DNA of 64,000 nt from NCBI GenBank assembly GCA_022496805.1, contig CM040086.1:2420501-2484500 (forward strand). Direction: 5' to 3'. The notes beneath the pieces are model-generated. The model did no database searches and was not told the DNA's origin. It saw nothing but the letters and a program-made list of their open reading frames with translations. A program made the position numbers and the translations under genes. Below, piece by piece: positions 1 through 10,524 of the stretch (its first letter is position 1; each line of letters begins with the position of its first letter). The DNA is from Pohlia nutans (lineage: Eukaryota > Streptophyta > Bryopsida > Bryales > Mniaceae).

Positions 1-25
1 TAATACAAGAATTCAACTTTAACCC

Positions 26-876
26 TTAACTTCCTGAACCATTTTCAGCGCGTTTTGGACCCTGATTTTTTTGGTTAGGGATACATGTTGCTCAAACTTA
101 TGTTGTTCACTTTTTTACAAAATCAACCGTAAGATCTTGTAGATATGCAAGTCACCTTCATCTTTACAAAGTTTAGGGTCAATCTGAGTTATAGGTTGCT
201 TGGATGGGACATAAAAGTGAAGGGTACTCCAAGAAATTCACTGTTTTTTCACTGCTGAAAATGAGCTTTGACCAACTCTCTTGGGCACATACTATTTTAG
301 AAAGTTGGTCCCGTCTGGAATTCTGAAGATAATCAAGTTTCCTACGCATGACAACAAGTTTTGTATTTTTAAGATAAATAATGAGTGAGAAAGAGGCCTT
401 GACATGACATCCACTTTTTACTAGTTCACTTGTGACTTTGAAAAAAATCTTACAAATTCCTACAAATCTGATCTTCCATTGCAAAATCCGACACGGTAGG
501 TTGAAAGTACACAAAAGAACACATACAATAGGAAAAAGAATTTTGGAAAAAAGGTGAAATCCAAGTGCAAGATTTTCATTTTAGTAGCTACACCCACACA
601 CAAGCCGCCCTGCCCAACTGGAATATGTGGCAGCTCGTCATTCGCCGGTCACTCACTTTTGTTGACTTTTCTTCCTCAGTTTTGTGACCACCCAACACTT
701 GTGGATTTTTGTAAAATTGACAATGTGCATTTCTCCAAATCAGACTACACCATTGGATAGCTAACTCGTTTCTACACAAAATTGGCCCAAATTTTGAATC
801 ATTCGGGCAGTCCTTCCTCAAGATATTTTCAGTTCTAAAAATAAAGCGACCCATTTTGGGTCGCCCAGGAAGTTAA
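26..876. repeat. TTAA-ended MITE-like element (first)
   Basis: The ends are an inverted repeat, TTAACTTCCTG at the left and CAGGAAGTTAA at the right. The right TTAA is shared with the next element. A further TTAACCC lies just outside on the left and GGGTTAA lies at 1450-1456, so this element and the next may together sit inside an older TTAACCC-ended unit (19-1456). The interior is AT-rich and I see no coding region that looks real. Confidence 0.55.
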
Positions 877-1449
877 CCCCTAACTGCCCAACCATGCATA
901 TTTTGCATGATGTACAGATTTCATCCGTAGTTTCTCATCCATCATGCACTTTTTGTAGTGTGATTTTTTTACTGAATTTTTTATGGGAAGTTAGCTTCAT
1001 ATATTTATGATCCGATCGAGAAGTAAACAATTTCTGAAAAAATTATGCCTCATTTTGTGTTGCAGTGTTTCACCCAAAATCTTGAAGATTTTGGTCTAAA
1101 AGTGTTCTTGAAAAAAAAAACTCATAAAATCAAGCATCCAAAAAATCTCCAAAAATCAGTACACCTAGAGTACTACATTATAAGCCATCACAACAAATTT
1201 CATCCACATAATGTCAATATCTTATTCGTAATTGAATTACAAAATAATTTTTTATTTTACGTTTCAAAATTTATAGAAGAAGATTAGTGATAGCAATCAT
1301 AGATCTAACCGTACAGATTGAATCTAAAATTCAAAATGTATAACTTTTATTCATACATCAAGTTCTAAATATTCATATTAAATGCATTTTATAATGCATC
1401 TTTGCAAAACTGCCTAAACTGGACATAGGTGAGGACGTTTAGGGGTTAA
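873..1449 (+). repeat. 577-bp TTAA-ended MITE, copy 1
   Basis: It begins TTAACCCCTAACTGCCC and ends TTTAGGGGTTAA. A second copy of exactly the same length lies in the opposite orientation at 13396-13972, inside a LINE, with high similarity along the whole length. Two dispersed copies of equal length with TTAA at each boundary define a non-autonomous DNA transposon. The open frame at 1045-1287 lies inside it and is not conserved in the other copy. Confidence 0.8.
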
Positions 1450-1456
1450 GGGTTAA

Positions 1457-2119
1457 GCCACATGTCTACTACAAATCATGAATTTTTCATAAATTTTGGT
1501 GATATTTTGAAATCACTATGGTTTTTTGAAGTGATTGTAAAAAAAATTCACATCAATTACAAAATGTATTAGAAAATTCCAATTTTTTTTTTTATCAAAG
1601 ATGTAAATTACAATGAAGAAAAGTTTAGTTAATGAAAATCATCCGTGTATCTAAATTTAGAAAAATTTGCTACACCTTGGTAATACCTACCGACCTTGTA
1701 ACTACAGTAAAACACCCAATTTTCTGGCTTTTTCATTTCGACACTACAAGCATCTAAGAATGCATGAAGGAAAAAAATCTAAGAAAGTCTTAACGCTTTA
1801 CTGACGAAACCACAACAGTTGCCACCACCGCACGAGTGGAGAGCAGTTGCACAAGCCTGATGAGACTGTACGAAGAGATGTCGAAAGCTGTGGCAGGCTT
1901 GAGTGTGTCCTTTGGAAAGAATTGCAGGAAGGCTTTTCTCGTGGTCGGCCACTGATCGAGTCAGGCTCGAGATGGCCTTACACACCGCGCGCTAGCAAAC
2001 ATCTTCAGCAGGAGTTGGAGTTCTCCGCTCTCTAGTGATCGATCAGGACCTGCACTCGGCACAGTTTGATTCATTTGTGTACGTAATCAGGCTACTAGAG
2101 TGGTGCCGAATTCTTCGCA
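1457..2119. other. AT-rich spacer and upstream region of the dioxygenase gene
   Basis: The first 330 bases are AT-rich and featureless to me. Base composition becomes more GC-rich from about 1790, which is where the 5' untranslated region and proximal promoter of the gene starting at 2120 would be expected. I cannot identify a clear TATA box. Short open frames on both strands here look like chance. Confidence 0.4.
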
Positions 2120-3841
2120 ATGCCGTCCGAAGTACGACCCGTGCAGGAGCTCGTCAAGGATGGCCACATGAATGCAGTTCCCGAGGATTACATCCTGCCT
2201 GAGGAGGAGCGACCAAAGCTTGCTGATCATGGGGTATATGCTGATCGTGCGCTTCCGGTAATTGACATGAAGGGAGTGGAAGGAGAGCGTCGCGGCCTTA
2301 TCGTGGAACAGATCCGAGAGGCTTGTGCGCAATGGGGCTTCTTCCAGGTCACAAACCATGGCGTGCCGTTGCCCTTGATAGCACGGATGCAGCAAGTGTC
2401 CCGCGAGTTTTTTGAGCTCCCCTTGGAGGACAAGATGAAGTGCCGGTCGCCCAATGAAAAGCAAATGCTCGTGTCTCAAGGCTATGGCACCAAGGTTGCT
2501 GCCAAGAAGGGCGCGTTTGCAAACTGGGGTGATCAACTGCGCCTTAGATCATTGCCTGCCTCCCAACGCAATTACGATCATTGGCCCACAAATCCTTCGT
2601 CTTTCAGGTACCGAAATCAGCCCACAATTGAATTCAGAGATGCTCTCAAGGTCACCTAATTCAGAGCCTTCTAATGCATACCATTCCACATACTTCACAA
2701 GTTTAGAAGTATGGCTTTTACCATCTCTATGAATGTGTTCTTGTAGTAAGCAGCAAATTGGAAACAGATATTCAACATCGGAATATTGAAAGTACATCAG
2801 ATCTTACAGAAAAACCTGTCTATTCTGAAAATCACAATCTGATGCAAATGCCAAGTTGAACTTCAGAATCATGTAGATAAGAACTGGAGCTTAGATCACT
2901 TGACACTGTGGGTGCAAAATGGTTGCATGCAGAGAAATTGAGGAGGAGTATATTGAGGAACAGGACAAGCTTGTGAAGCGAATTTTGGGGCTGATTTCCG
3001 AGAGCCTGGGATTGGAAAGCTCCTACCTGAATGATCACTTAGTTGGCAAGTTCGAACAGACAATTCTGATAAACTACTATCCTCATTGTCCACAGCCAGA
3101 GCTCGTCATGGGAGTCCAGAGGCACTCTGACTTTGGTCTGCTCACCCTCTTGGTTCAAGATGATGCTCCAGGGTTACAAGTGACGAAAGATGGGGATTGG
3201 GTCACTGTGATGCCTATGGACGGTGCAGTGGTCGTCAACTTGGGCGACCAAATGGAGGTAACACCCTGAGTCACACGGAGCCATTATCCATGTTTTGTTA
3301 ATATAGAATTCTGGACTCGTAGACTGTTCAATAACTACACTAGTAGCAGAACTGTCGTTTTTCATTCCTCACTTTGTGGAAACAATGCACAATGACAGAA
3401 TATTGTGTCTAGATTTCTGTCTTCTTGTGATCAAAACCACTCACCAGCATCGACGTAACCCATGTGCTTGGCGCGGTTTCTTTCTTTTTAAAAACGACAC
3501 ATTTCCTATTAGTACTAATTCTTGATATATTGTGAAATGCACTGAGACCAATCTGATATATACTTGCACGAGCTTATTGTATTTTGTTCCAGATGTTGAC
3601 CAATGGCAAGTACAAAAGTATAGAGCACCGGGCTTTCGTCACAGGCTCCAAACCTCGAATGTCCATCGTGGCCTTCACCAATCCTGCCGATGAGACTGTT
3701 GTAGGTCCCATTTCCGACTTGCTGAGTGCAGAGGAGCTTCCCAAGTACGAGCGTTGCTCCTTTGGGGAGTACAGGTCATCGTTCATCGCTAGATCAGGTG
3801 CCCACGGCAAGTCACACATTCAATCCATGGCAATTGTGTAG
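2120..3841 (+). CDS. 2-oxoglutarate/Fe(II)-dependent dioxygenase (DOXC class), 3 exons
   Basis: Predicted exons are 2120-2607, 2933-3257 and 3593-3841, giving 353 codons with GT-AG introns whose phases match (AG|A, then phase 0). The N-terminal DIOX_N part contains ALPVIDMKG (about residues 50) and WGFFQVTNHGVP (about 75-86). The catalytic 2OG-Fe(II) domain has HSD at residues 227-229, the distal His in SIEHRAF (His283) and the 2-oxoglutarate-binding RMS motif (Arg293/Ser295), so the facial triad and cosubstrate arginine are intact. Length is normal for the family. Plant relatives include SRG1, DMR6/S3H-like, flavonol and anthocyanidin synthases; the substrate cannot be told from sequence. 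The enzyme has no signal peptide and is presumably cytosolic. A short tail ending SMAIV follows the fold. Intron 2 contains a sequence repeated at 43.5 kb. Confidence 0.9.
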
Positions 3842-4565
3842 CTAGCCTGGATCGGAGGTGGATTAATTTCTCTTGGTCACCGTGTTGTGAAAGCCCACAT
3901 GGCCGCCATGAAAAGGAAGATGTAAATGGTGCTGCAGGAACTATGCCCCAGTAGGCCACTCACTGAGTGTCATTCTTTTATTAATACCTCACCACATGCA
4001 ACAGAAGCACACCAATCATGTAGTAGATTGTTATTTCCAAGAACCATATAAAATGTAGATTCTTGGTTATATGTACTACTTCAAACACTTTGAACACTCA
4101 ATTTCTGTCTTTTATTGTTGTAATTTGAATATCTTTGTTTGCTGGTCATATATTCAATTATCTAAAATACACATCCTTTATTTGGTTGCATGTGCAAATG
4201 GAATTGAACTAGATAGAGTACTCCATGGGCTCTGCTACAACATGTAGCAGTTTGCATGCTGTATATATATCTCCTAGTCAGAAAGCGACGAGGTGTTAGC
4301 ATGCACCCATCATAATCATAATTTTTTTAGCTAGTATTGCAGCACACCTTAATACCACACCTTAAACCGAGAGATAGCTTTCTGATAGTTTTTTGACTGA
4401 CTGTTAGCTTGTGTGAATTTCAAGAGTCTGATAGGAGATAGGGCAAAAAATGTTTATTACAGAAAATTAAACTTACATATACCCCTTCCTCCAGGGACCT
4501 ACTTGAGGGTTCATACTTTTTTTAATGCAATTTTAGTGTAGTGTGTTTGGATGTGTCAATGTTCA
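3842..4565. other. 3' flank of the dioxygenase gene
   Basis: AT-rich downstream sequence that probably contains the 3' untranslated region. A fragment at about 4275-4290 resembles the end of the short MITE that follows (AAAGCGACG). I see no gene here. Confidence 0.4.
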
Positions 4566-4743
4566 CTACAAGCAAAGGCATCATTTCTCACTTTGGAGGA
4601 TCTTGTTCATTGTCACTTTTCACTGTACACGCTTGTTCTACATGACAAATTGCACTCACCAAATTCAATCAAAAAATTGGTGAGCGCAAAGTAGCGCCGT
4701 TTGACTCACAGAAGGAGTGAAAAGCGACGCCTCCTCCTTGTAG
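4566..4743. repeat. 178-bp MITE, copy 1
   Basis: The terminal inverted repeats are CTACAAGCAAAGGC at the left and GACGCCTCCTCCTTGTAG at the right. A second copy follows at 5016-5539, sharing the internal motif GACAAATTGCACTCACC. It is short, non-coding and symmetric at its ends, as expected of a MITE. Confidence 0.7.
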
Positions 4744-5015
4744 CAGTTGATGAGCGGAGTCTTTGCAGTGATAATCAATGGCTTCAATCATGACCTCTTC
4801 TCTAGTTGACACCCTGCCAGCCCCAGCCATGCATGCCGGCACACATGTTTTTACAAATTGAAATCACCTGGCTGTCGACTTAGACGCACTGGTCATGGTT
4901 GAAGTCATTGGCTACCATTACTGAAGGCTCCTTGCTTCCATAGCTTGGAATTTTTCTGTTTCAAAATCCTTGGACAGAGCCAGCTCCCCTCCAATTCATT
5001 GTAATGACTGAAACA

Positions 5016-5539
5016 CTACTAGCAAAGGCGTCGCTTTGCACTAAGAATAGTGTCAGAGTTCACTATACACACTCACGAGGAGCATAAAGTGGATTCCCTG
5101 TGTGTTTCCGTGTGTGTTCTCTGTGTAATGAAACACACAGGGAATTTGTAAAGAGTTCACAAGAAAGAACAAAGACACACAGGGAATATTGAGGCACACC
5201 GGGAAAATTGAGAAATGATAGGGAAAAACTGAGTATTCCCTAAGTCTCAAATTTCCTTGTGTGTCTCAGTTTTCCCTGTGTCTTTGTTCTTACCCTTTGC
5301 AATTGTGCAACTTTTTATGAATTCCCTGTGTCTTTGTTCTTCCCCTTTGCAATTATGCAACTTTTTACGAATTCCCTGTGTATGTAGAGAAAGCGTCACA
5401 GGGAATCCACTTTAAACTTCCTGTGACTTGTCCTATGTGACAAATTGCACTCACTAAGTCTTAAAAGCCTGGGTAGTGAGTACAACGTGGCATTTTTTGA
5501 CTCACCTACCAAGTAAAAAGCGACGCTTTCTCCTTGTAA
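5016..5539. repeat. 178-bp-type MITE, copy 2, interrupted by a foldback
   Basis: It starts CTACTAGCAAAGGCGTC and ends AAAGCGACGCTTTCTCC followed by TTGTAA. It matches the element at 4566-4743 on both sides of an internal insertion at about 5096-5413. Removing that insertion restores the normal length. Nesting shows the foldback arrived after this MITE. Confidence 0.7.
5096..5413. repeat. Foldback element nested in a MITE
   Basis: The outer ends are a perfect 17-base inverted repeat (AAAGTGGATTCCCTGTG and its complement). The motif CACAGGGAAT recurs several times inside in both orientations. The right half also holds a two-unit direct repeat containing TGCAACTTTTTA and TTCCCTGTGT. The whole piece could form a branched hairpin. 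It is non-coding. Confidence 0.7.
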
Positions 5540-6640
5540 TCTCATGCAGCTAGGCCATGGAAGGCACAATTATCACATCAGAATTCCAAAATGTGCACAG
5601 GCTAACGAAATTCACCCACTCCATTTCTCTTGAACCTGTGGTCATACCAAAGTCAAATCGCCACACCAAAGTCAATGCAAATCAATCACTTGCAATGAAC
5701 CACAACAACTTACCCGGAAGAAGTTTTCAATATTAAATATGGTCATACTAGTTCACCCCTAGAAGACTGAGGATTGTTTTCTGGATGTGTGTAGTTTTGG
5801 TATTTTCATTCTGTCTACTGACCAGCCCTATGAGAGAAGAAAAAACAACAAAATTATGTAATTCACAAGAATATTATCATGTTTTCACAGCCTTGTTTTG
5901 TGTTACCTTGCATCATGTATTCAATTACAGTGAAAAATAGAGTACTCAAATCTAGAAGTGTCTCGTATGAGATTAAACCGCGTTGGTAATTACAGACATA
6001 TCTTAAAGTATGGAGAACTTACTAGTATGTACAGTACATTACTGTACCCTGATATATTCTCGTCATGACATCGACTTGGTGAGAAGTGAGTAGCTGACAA
6101 CGTTGTCGTTGCAAACAAGTGGAATTGCGGGTGAAATCAAATACGAAGTTACTTCCCACCATATATCGACCTGACATCCCCACAGTGGATCGGACAGAAT
6201 TGGCTGCCATGCATGCTCAGCTTGATCGTCACGGGTACCTGGAAGTCTGACGATCTGAAAAAACAAGAGTCTGGCAACAAAAGGATCGTGGCAGGCGTGT
6301 CAGTGAAGCGAAAACAACAGGCATGTGCATCCATATATAGAAACAGGAGAACCAGCAAGCGTCAATTATTGCGCGCTGAAAGCGTTTGGCTCATTGTTGC
6401 TTTCTACAGCAACAACAGGACAAGCTGTGTGGTCAACAAGTCATACTAGCTAACGTATGACGGAAAAGCTCACGTACAAAACGGTGTCAATGTGTCATGA
6501 GGCAATTGAGCCACATTGGTATACACGATTAGTTAACCTGCATTCCAAGCCCCAGCTGTAAGTTCAACAAATTTGCCACTCTGGAGCTAGAATACGGTAG
6601 AACGACATTAGAATGTCGACATTATGACGCACTCGAATGA
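5540..6640. other. Intergenic stretch without recognised genes
   Basis: Mixed AT-rich DNA. Several overlapping open frames at 6022-6449 on both strands show no recognisable domain. Short repeats of GACATTAGAATGTC type occur at 6605-6650. I see nothing else to report. Confidence 0.35.
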
Positions 6641-7462
6641 TATTAGAATGTCATGTTCATCCCAATGTCGTTAGGAATGATTATCGATCTCGAGGGGTTT
6701 CGTTCCAGCTGCTTATTATGTCCGTGAAATTAGCACAGCCTTGGGCGGTTTTACGACCCTCAAACATCCATCGACACGCCGCAAATCCACATGAGGTTGC
6801 CTTGATTCTCGTCCCACAACAAGGGCAGTGCACACCGAGATCCTCAATGACATTGAAAACTGTGAAGTTCTTGTGGCATTTTACCAGGGAACCAATGCTT
6901 TGCAGCGGTGGTTGCAGCATTTCCCTTGAATGTTCAAGCCATAACAAACACGCTCCCACACTGGTACATGGGAGAATGTGGGTCAAAAACTAGCTTAGCT
7001 GTTTTTAAGAAAGACGCGTTTTCCATGTCCACAAAGTTCCCCGCACATATTGAACTGCGTTTTAGAGAACTATCTCCTCCACCTCTCATCCTCAGGATCA
7101 GGTACAAAATCGATCCTTCTTGCACATTGTAGGCCACCAGCAACTGGTTGTCTTCTAATTGTTTATTAGCAAATACCAACCTCTGGTTATCTTCTGGGAT
7201 GTCCTCTCTTTTGTAGACCTCAGTTTTCAGGTCGCTCACGGTGGTGCTTTCTATAGGCAGACGAAACTCTATTGTTTTGCCAGTCAGGGTTTTTATGAAA
7301 AAAGGTACGAACTCGGATGAATTTCTCATCCTTGTTTGCACTGAGAAGCGAGGTGAGAACTTTCCAATCTTCATGGTGGGCAACAAATGTGCGAGTTGCC
7401 GATCATCCCCCAAGTCGACCCCTCGGTAGAACAGATGCATTACACGTAAGTCGTGACAAGTG

Positions 7463-8427
7463 CCCGGGGCGGCAACTCCCGGATTAATCCTGTTTCAGAT
7501 TTTTTCACAATCCATGGCATAAAATTCAATTGCAAAAACTTTTTTGAAATATTATTCAAGGATAGTATAGGTATCAAGAACATGTATAACAATCAAGAAC
7601 ACTTTTTTTGAATTTGTCTTACCAACAATTGATGTGTAATCCAAAATAATCCAATGAATAATCCAGATTAATTCTTTATAGTAGGTGAGGGCAAGAGCCT
7701 TCTCAACAATCTAAAATTTAAAATGTGGATAATCTACATTAATTTTATAAAAATCTAGATTTTTATTTTTTTTGGGATTAAAATCTATCAAATTCTTGGT
7801 AGAAATTTTAGATTTGTTCATATATTAGTATAATTGAGATTTTGGGAAATGTAAAGTGAATATAAACATGGTTCATTATTTTATTAAGGTTATAAGCAAT
7901 TGTTCTATTGATTAAATAGTAGCCTAATTAGTTACATAGTGTTAGTTAAGCAATTGTTCTATTGATTAAATAGTAGCCTAATTGGTTACATAGTGTTAGT
8001 GGAGCAATTGTAGTCTAGTTCTTGAAAGGTTTTAGTGAGCACATTGTGGAGTGATCAACTTTATCAAAAGAAGTGCACATAGCATAATATCAATAAAAAG
8101 AATAAGTTTAGTTGTTTATTCGTAGTCACGTAAGAGTATCAATAAGAACTTGAAGCTAGATTCATTTTGTCTATTCATAGTCACGTATAATTTGATGCAT
8201 GAAAATTCAATACAATGTCATATGATATTGATGGGTGGTTCAAAGAATGTTTCAGTGCAAGGTATGATATCAAAAGCCTCTTTTATTTTGGAAAAATCTA
8301 ATTGGTTATTGGAAAAATATAATCCCAAATTAATCCAGATTATTTGGATTAATTAACAAAGAATTAAAGATACTTATAGTAATCATTGTCCGCACCCCGT
8401 AGATTAATCCGGGAGTTGCGGCCTGGG
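7463..8427. mobile_element. hAT-like non-autonomous element with 8-bp target duplication
   Basis: The flanks are a perfect 8-base direct repeat, GACAAGTG at 7455-7462 and 8428-8435. The ends are inverted: the left starts CCCGGGGCGGCAACTCCCGG and the complement of the right starts CCCAGGCCGCAACTCCCGG, continuing to GATTAATC. An 8-bp target duplication is typical of hAT elements. It is 965 bp long, AT-rich inside and has no transposase. The element at 31350-32311 has nearly the same length and similar termini. It sits in the first ubiquitin-like domain of the broken gene. Confidence 0.88.
7893..8000. repeat. Two-unit 54-bp tandem repeat inside the hAT-like element
   Basis: Two almost identical 54-base units, each containing GCAATTGTTCTATTGATTAA, lie head to tail. 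They differ at only a few positions. The repeat is internal to the element at 7463-8427. Confidence 0.85.
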
Positions 8428-8924
8428 GACAAGTGGCGATGAGTTCCTTCAATTGACTCACTGTGCGAACATCTTTGATGCTGACTCTGAGCACATTTCT
8501 CAAACGCTTCCCTTGCGGCCTCCATTGAATGTTGATGATATCAAGGAACAACTCCAGGTTTGCCTTGACATCGGTGCTCCTACAAATGAAGCCAACAATA
8601 ACAACTCAAGTTCATGAAATGAATGATACCAAGGTTGTCATTCTCAACCGCGCGTTCTGAGCCTATGAACATGGCCATAAATTTGATATCTGCAGCTGCA
8701 GGAACTTTAGAGAATGATCTTGGAAAGTCAGATGAACTTACTTTGACGAACGCTGTGAATGTGACACGGTCTTCCGCTGGGATTCTGTCATGTTGTTTCA
8801 AGAATCTGAAAGGTTCACGAATCAATACAACAGGTCAACAGTCCTCATCCCAATACAAACTGTATCCCAGCGGAGAGAGAGAGAAAAACTCTGTAGTTAC
8901 TGTTCTAGCTAATGTAACAACACT

Positions 8925-9300
8925 ACACTAAATAGTGTATTTAGTGTGAGGTGATGAATAATGTGCTTACCCCTACTACTTGTCTAACACTAATTGTCAA
9001 TTTGTGGGTATTTAATTAGTGTTGGCGGTTATCATCCAATTTGATTCATTTTCAGTTATCATCCAATTTGATTCATTCCATTTCCAAAATTTCAGTTTAT
9101 CCATCTAAACTTTCATCTCAAGTTTCATTCCTTACTCACACTAAATATCCATATCTCAAAAGATCACAATGTCAAAACGTTACTATTCTTCATAAATAGT
9201 GTGAGAATTCACATTTAGTGTTTTTACAAAAGTAGGTTTTTTGATATTTAGAGTGATGTTCGCAATTACAGTGCCTCACACTAAATACACTATTTAGTGT
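8925..9300. repeat. 376-bp MITE with palindromic 27-bp terminal inverted repeats
   Basis: The terminal inverted repeats are perfect over 27 bases (8925-8951 and 9274-9300). Each repeat contains an internal palindrome made of ACACTAAATA, GTG and TATTTAGTGT. A 3-base direct repeat ACT flanks both ends (8922-8924, 9301-9303). The 3-bp target and the CACTA string near the end fit a CACTA- or Harbinger-type non-autonomous element. The superfamily is not certain. Confidence 0.82.
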
Positions 9301-10229
9301 ACTGATTATGGATAATTATAATTACAATCATCATTCAATCTGCCCTTTCACAATCATCTGTTGTTGCGCTGTCACCAAAACTCCCGGGACTGCGAGAAGC
9401 AGATTTACAGACGAGGTCTAATGTCTGCTTCGAGATGCCACCTTCCCGAACTCACGGTCAGCCTTCTCAACTCAGAAAATCTGCAATCGTACGACTAACC
9501 TAGGTACCTAGGTCCATGCAGGAGTGTTGTGCCAACAAACCTTTCACATCCAGAAGATCGCAATCTTCGGTTTTTCCAAAACCACGTGAAGCACTTCAGA
9601 GACCGACGCAGATTAATCTCAACCTCACCACCTTCCAGCTTTGCAGAAACTTACTAAGAGTATCAAGTATCCCTCTCTTGCTGACCCAGGCGAACTGAAA
9701 CGCGTTGCGCAATGCTCAATTTGCCGTGACCGGGGCCTTCAACAATGATTTCTTCTGATATTCTTCCTGTGCCCTTCCAGAGAAGAAACTAACCGGCTTC
9801 TGCACTCATTCTCGGACCATCTCCCCACAGCGATCCAAGATAGTCAGGGTCAGCGATCCCAGCGCTGAGCTTCCTTATGAAGCCACAAAGCCACGCCTTA
9901 AGAAATGGGAAGGCGGGGGTGAAGTGAAGGCGGGGTGGCGATGTGATGTGATGTGGGAGAGACGGCGGGTTATACGATGTGATTGGGGTTACTATTAAGG
10001 ACGCCCTTAGATAGGCAGATAAATATGAACTCCGGTCCCCTTCTGAGGCAGACGTGAATAAAGTGTCTGTTCGTCTTGACAATGAGCCAGTGCCCACCGG
10101 ACAAAGGTCCATTGGTACAAGACTACTCACCTCTTTCGAGAATAGACACTTTAGTAACCAGAGATAAATACTAGTAACACTAGTAAAATTCGTTAGTTAG
10201 AACTAGGGCGGGTATAAATTGGTGTTTAT
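9301..10229. other. Stretch without a recognised gene
   Basis: This region is more GC-rich than its surroundings (9360-10130). It contains open frames of 60 aa (+, 9516-9698) and 113 aa (-, 9789-10130), neither with recognisable domains. It could be the upstream or first-exon region of the broken ubiquitin-domain gene, but I cannot show a splice link. Confidence 0.3.
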
Positions 10230-10335
10230 TTTGCTGGTGGTCGCCAAGTCATGGTTCCGAGGATGGTTGGAGAAGGGCGTTTATGTTACAATTGTACGGT
10301 CCGGGTTCGATTCCCGTTGAGTCCGTCTGAGCGTT
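10230..10335 (+). other. tRNA-like (pol III B-box) sequence, possible SINE head
   Basis: The plus strand contains GGGTTCGATTCCCG at about 10306-10320, a good match to the B box/T-arm of a tRNA. A plausible but imperfect A box lies about 40 bases upstream. I cannot fold a complete cloverleaf, so it is not called a tRNA gene. It adjoins the 3' end of the minus-strand LINE. Confidence 0.3.
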
Positions 10336-10524
10336 TATTGTGATATACTTGACTTGGTGCTGCTAGTGATTTAATAATAGGCAGGAAAGTTTGTACCAAC
10401 CAACCGGCCCCGTCCCATCTACCTGAGACAAGTGTGTACTTTGAGCTATACAAACAAAAAATACAAAAGAAATAAATAGTGGTCTTCACCATTACCCTCC
10501 TTTTGTTTGATAGTTTTGTTTTAT

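Larger units (their letters stand above)
6641..8830 (-). pseudogene. Ubiquitin-like domain plus zinc-ribbon gene, disrupted
   Basis: Read on the minus strand. A block at about 8809-8630 (KQHDRIPAEDRVTFTAFVKV ... GIIHF) is followed by a likely acceptor near 8578 and a ubiquitin-like domain beginning NVLRVSIKDVRTVSQLKELI. That domain is cut by the element at 7463-8427; removing element and duplicated target rejoins the frame (LIATC then [15 protein letters not shown]). Next comes a full second ubiquitin-like domain ([13 protein letters not shown] ... LILRMRGG) at about 7310-7085. After it the frame breaks twice. A first Cys pair (GKCCNHRC) lies in one frame, and CPCCG with CGFAACRWMFEGR at about 6830-6760 lies in another, which suggests a C-terminal zinc ribbon. 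Proteins with ubiquitin folds plus such a zinc module exist, but I cannot name the family. Two frameshifts and a transposon make this a pseudogene unless the frameshifts are sequence errors. Confidence 0.75.

Noticed and set aside
1045..1287. 80-aa open frame
   Set aside because: It lies inside the 577-bp MITE, and the frame is not preserved in the second copy.
9789..10130. 113-aa minus-strand open frame
   Set aside because: No recognisable domain or membrane or signal pattern, and no second copy or splice context to support it.
10286..10335. tRNA gene
   Set aside because: The T-arm-like segment is good, but the acceptor, D and anticodon arms cannot be paired.
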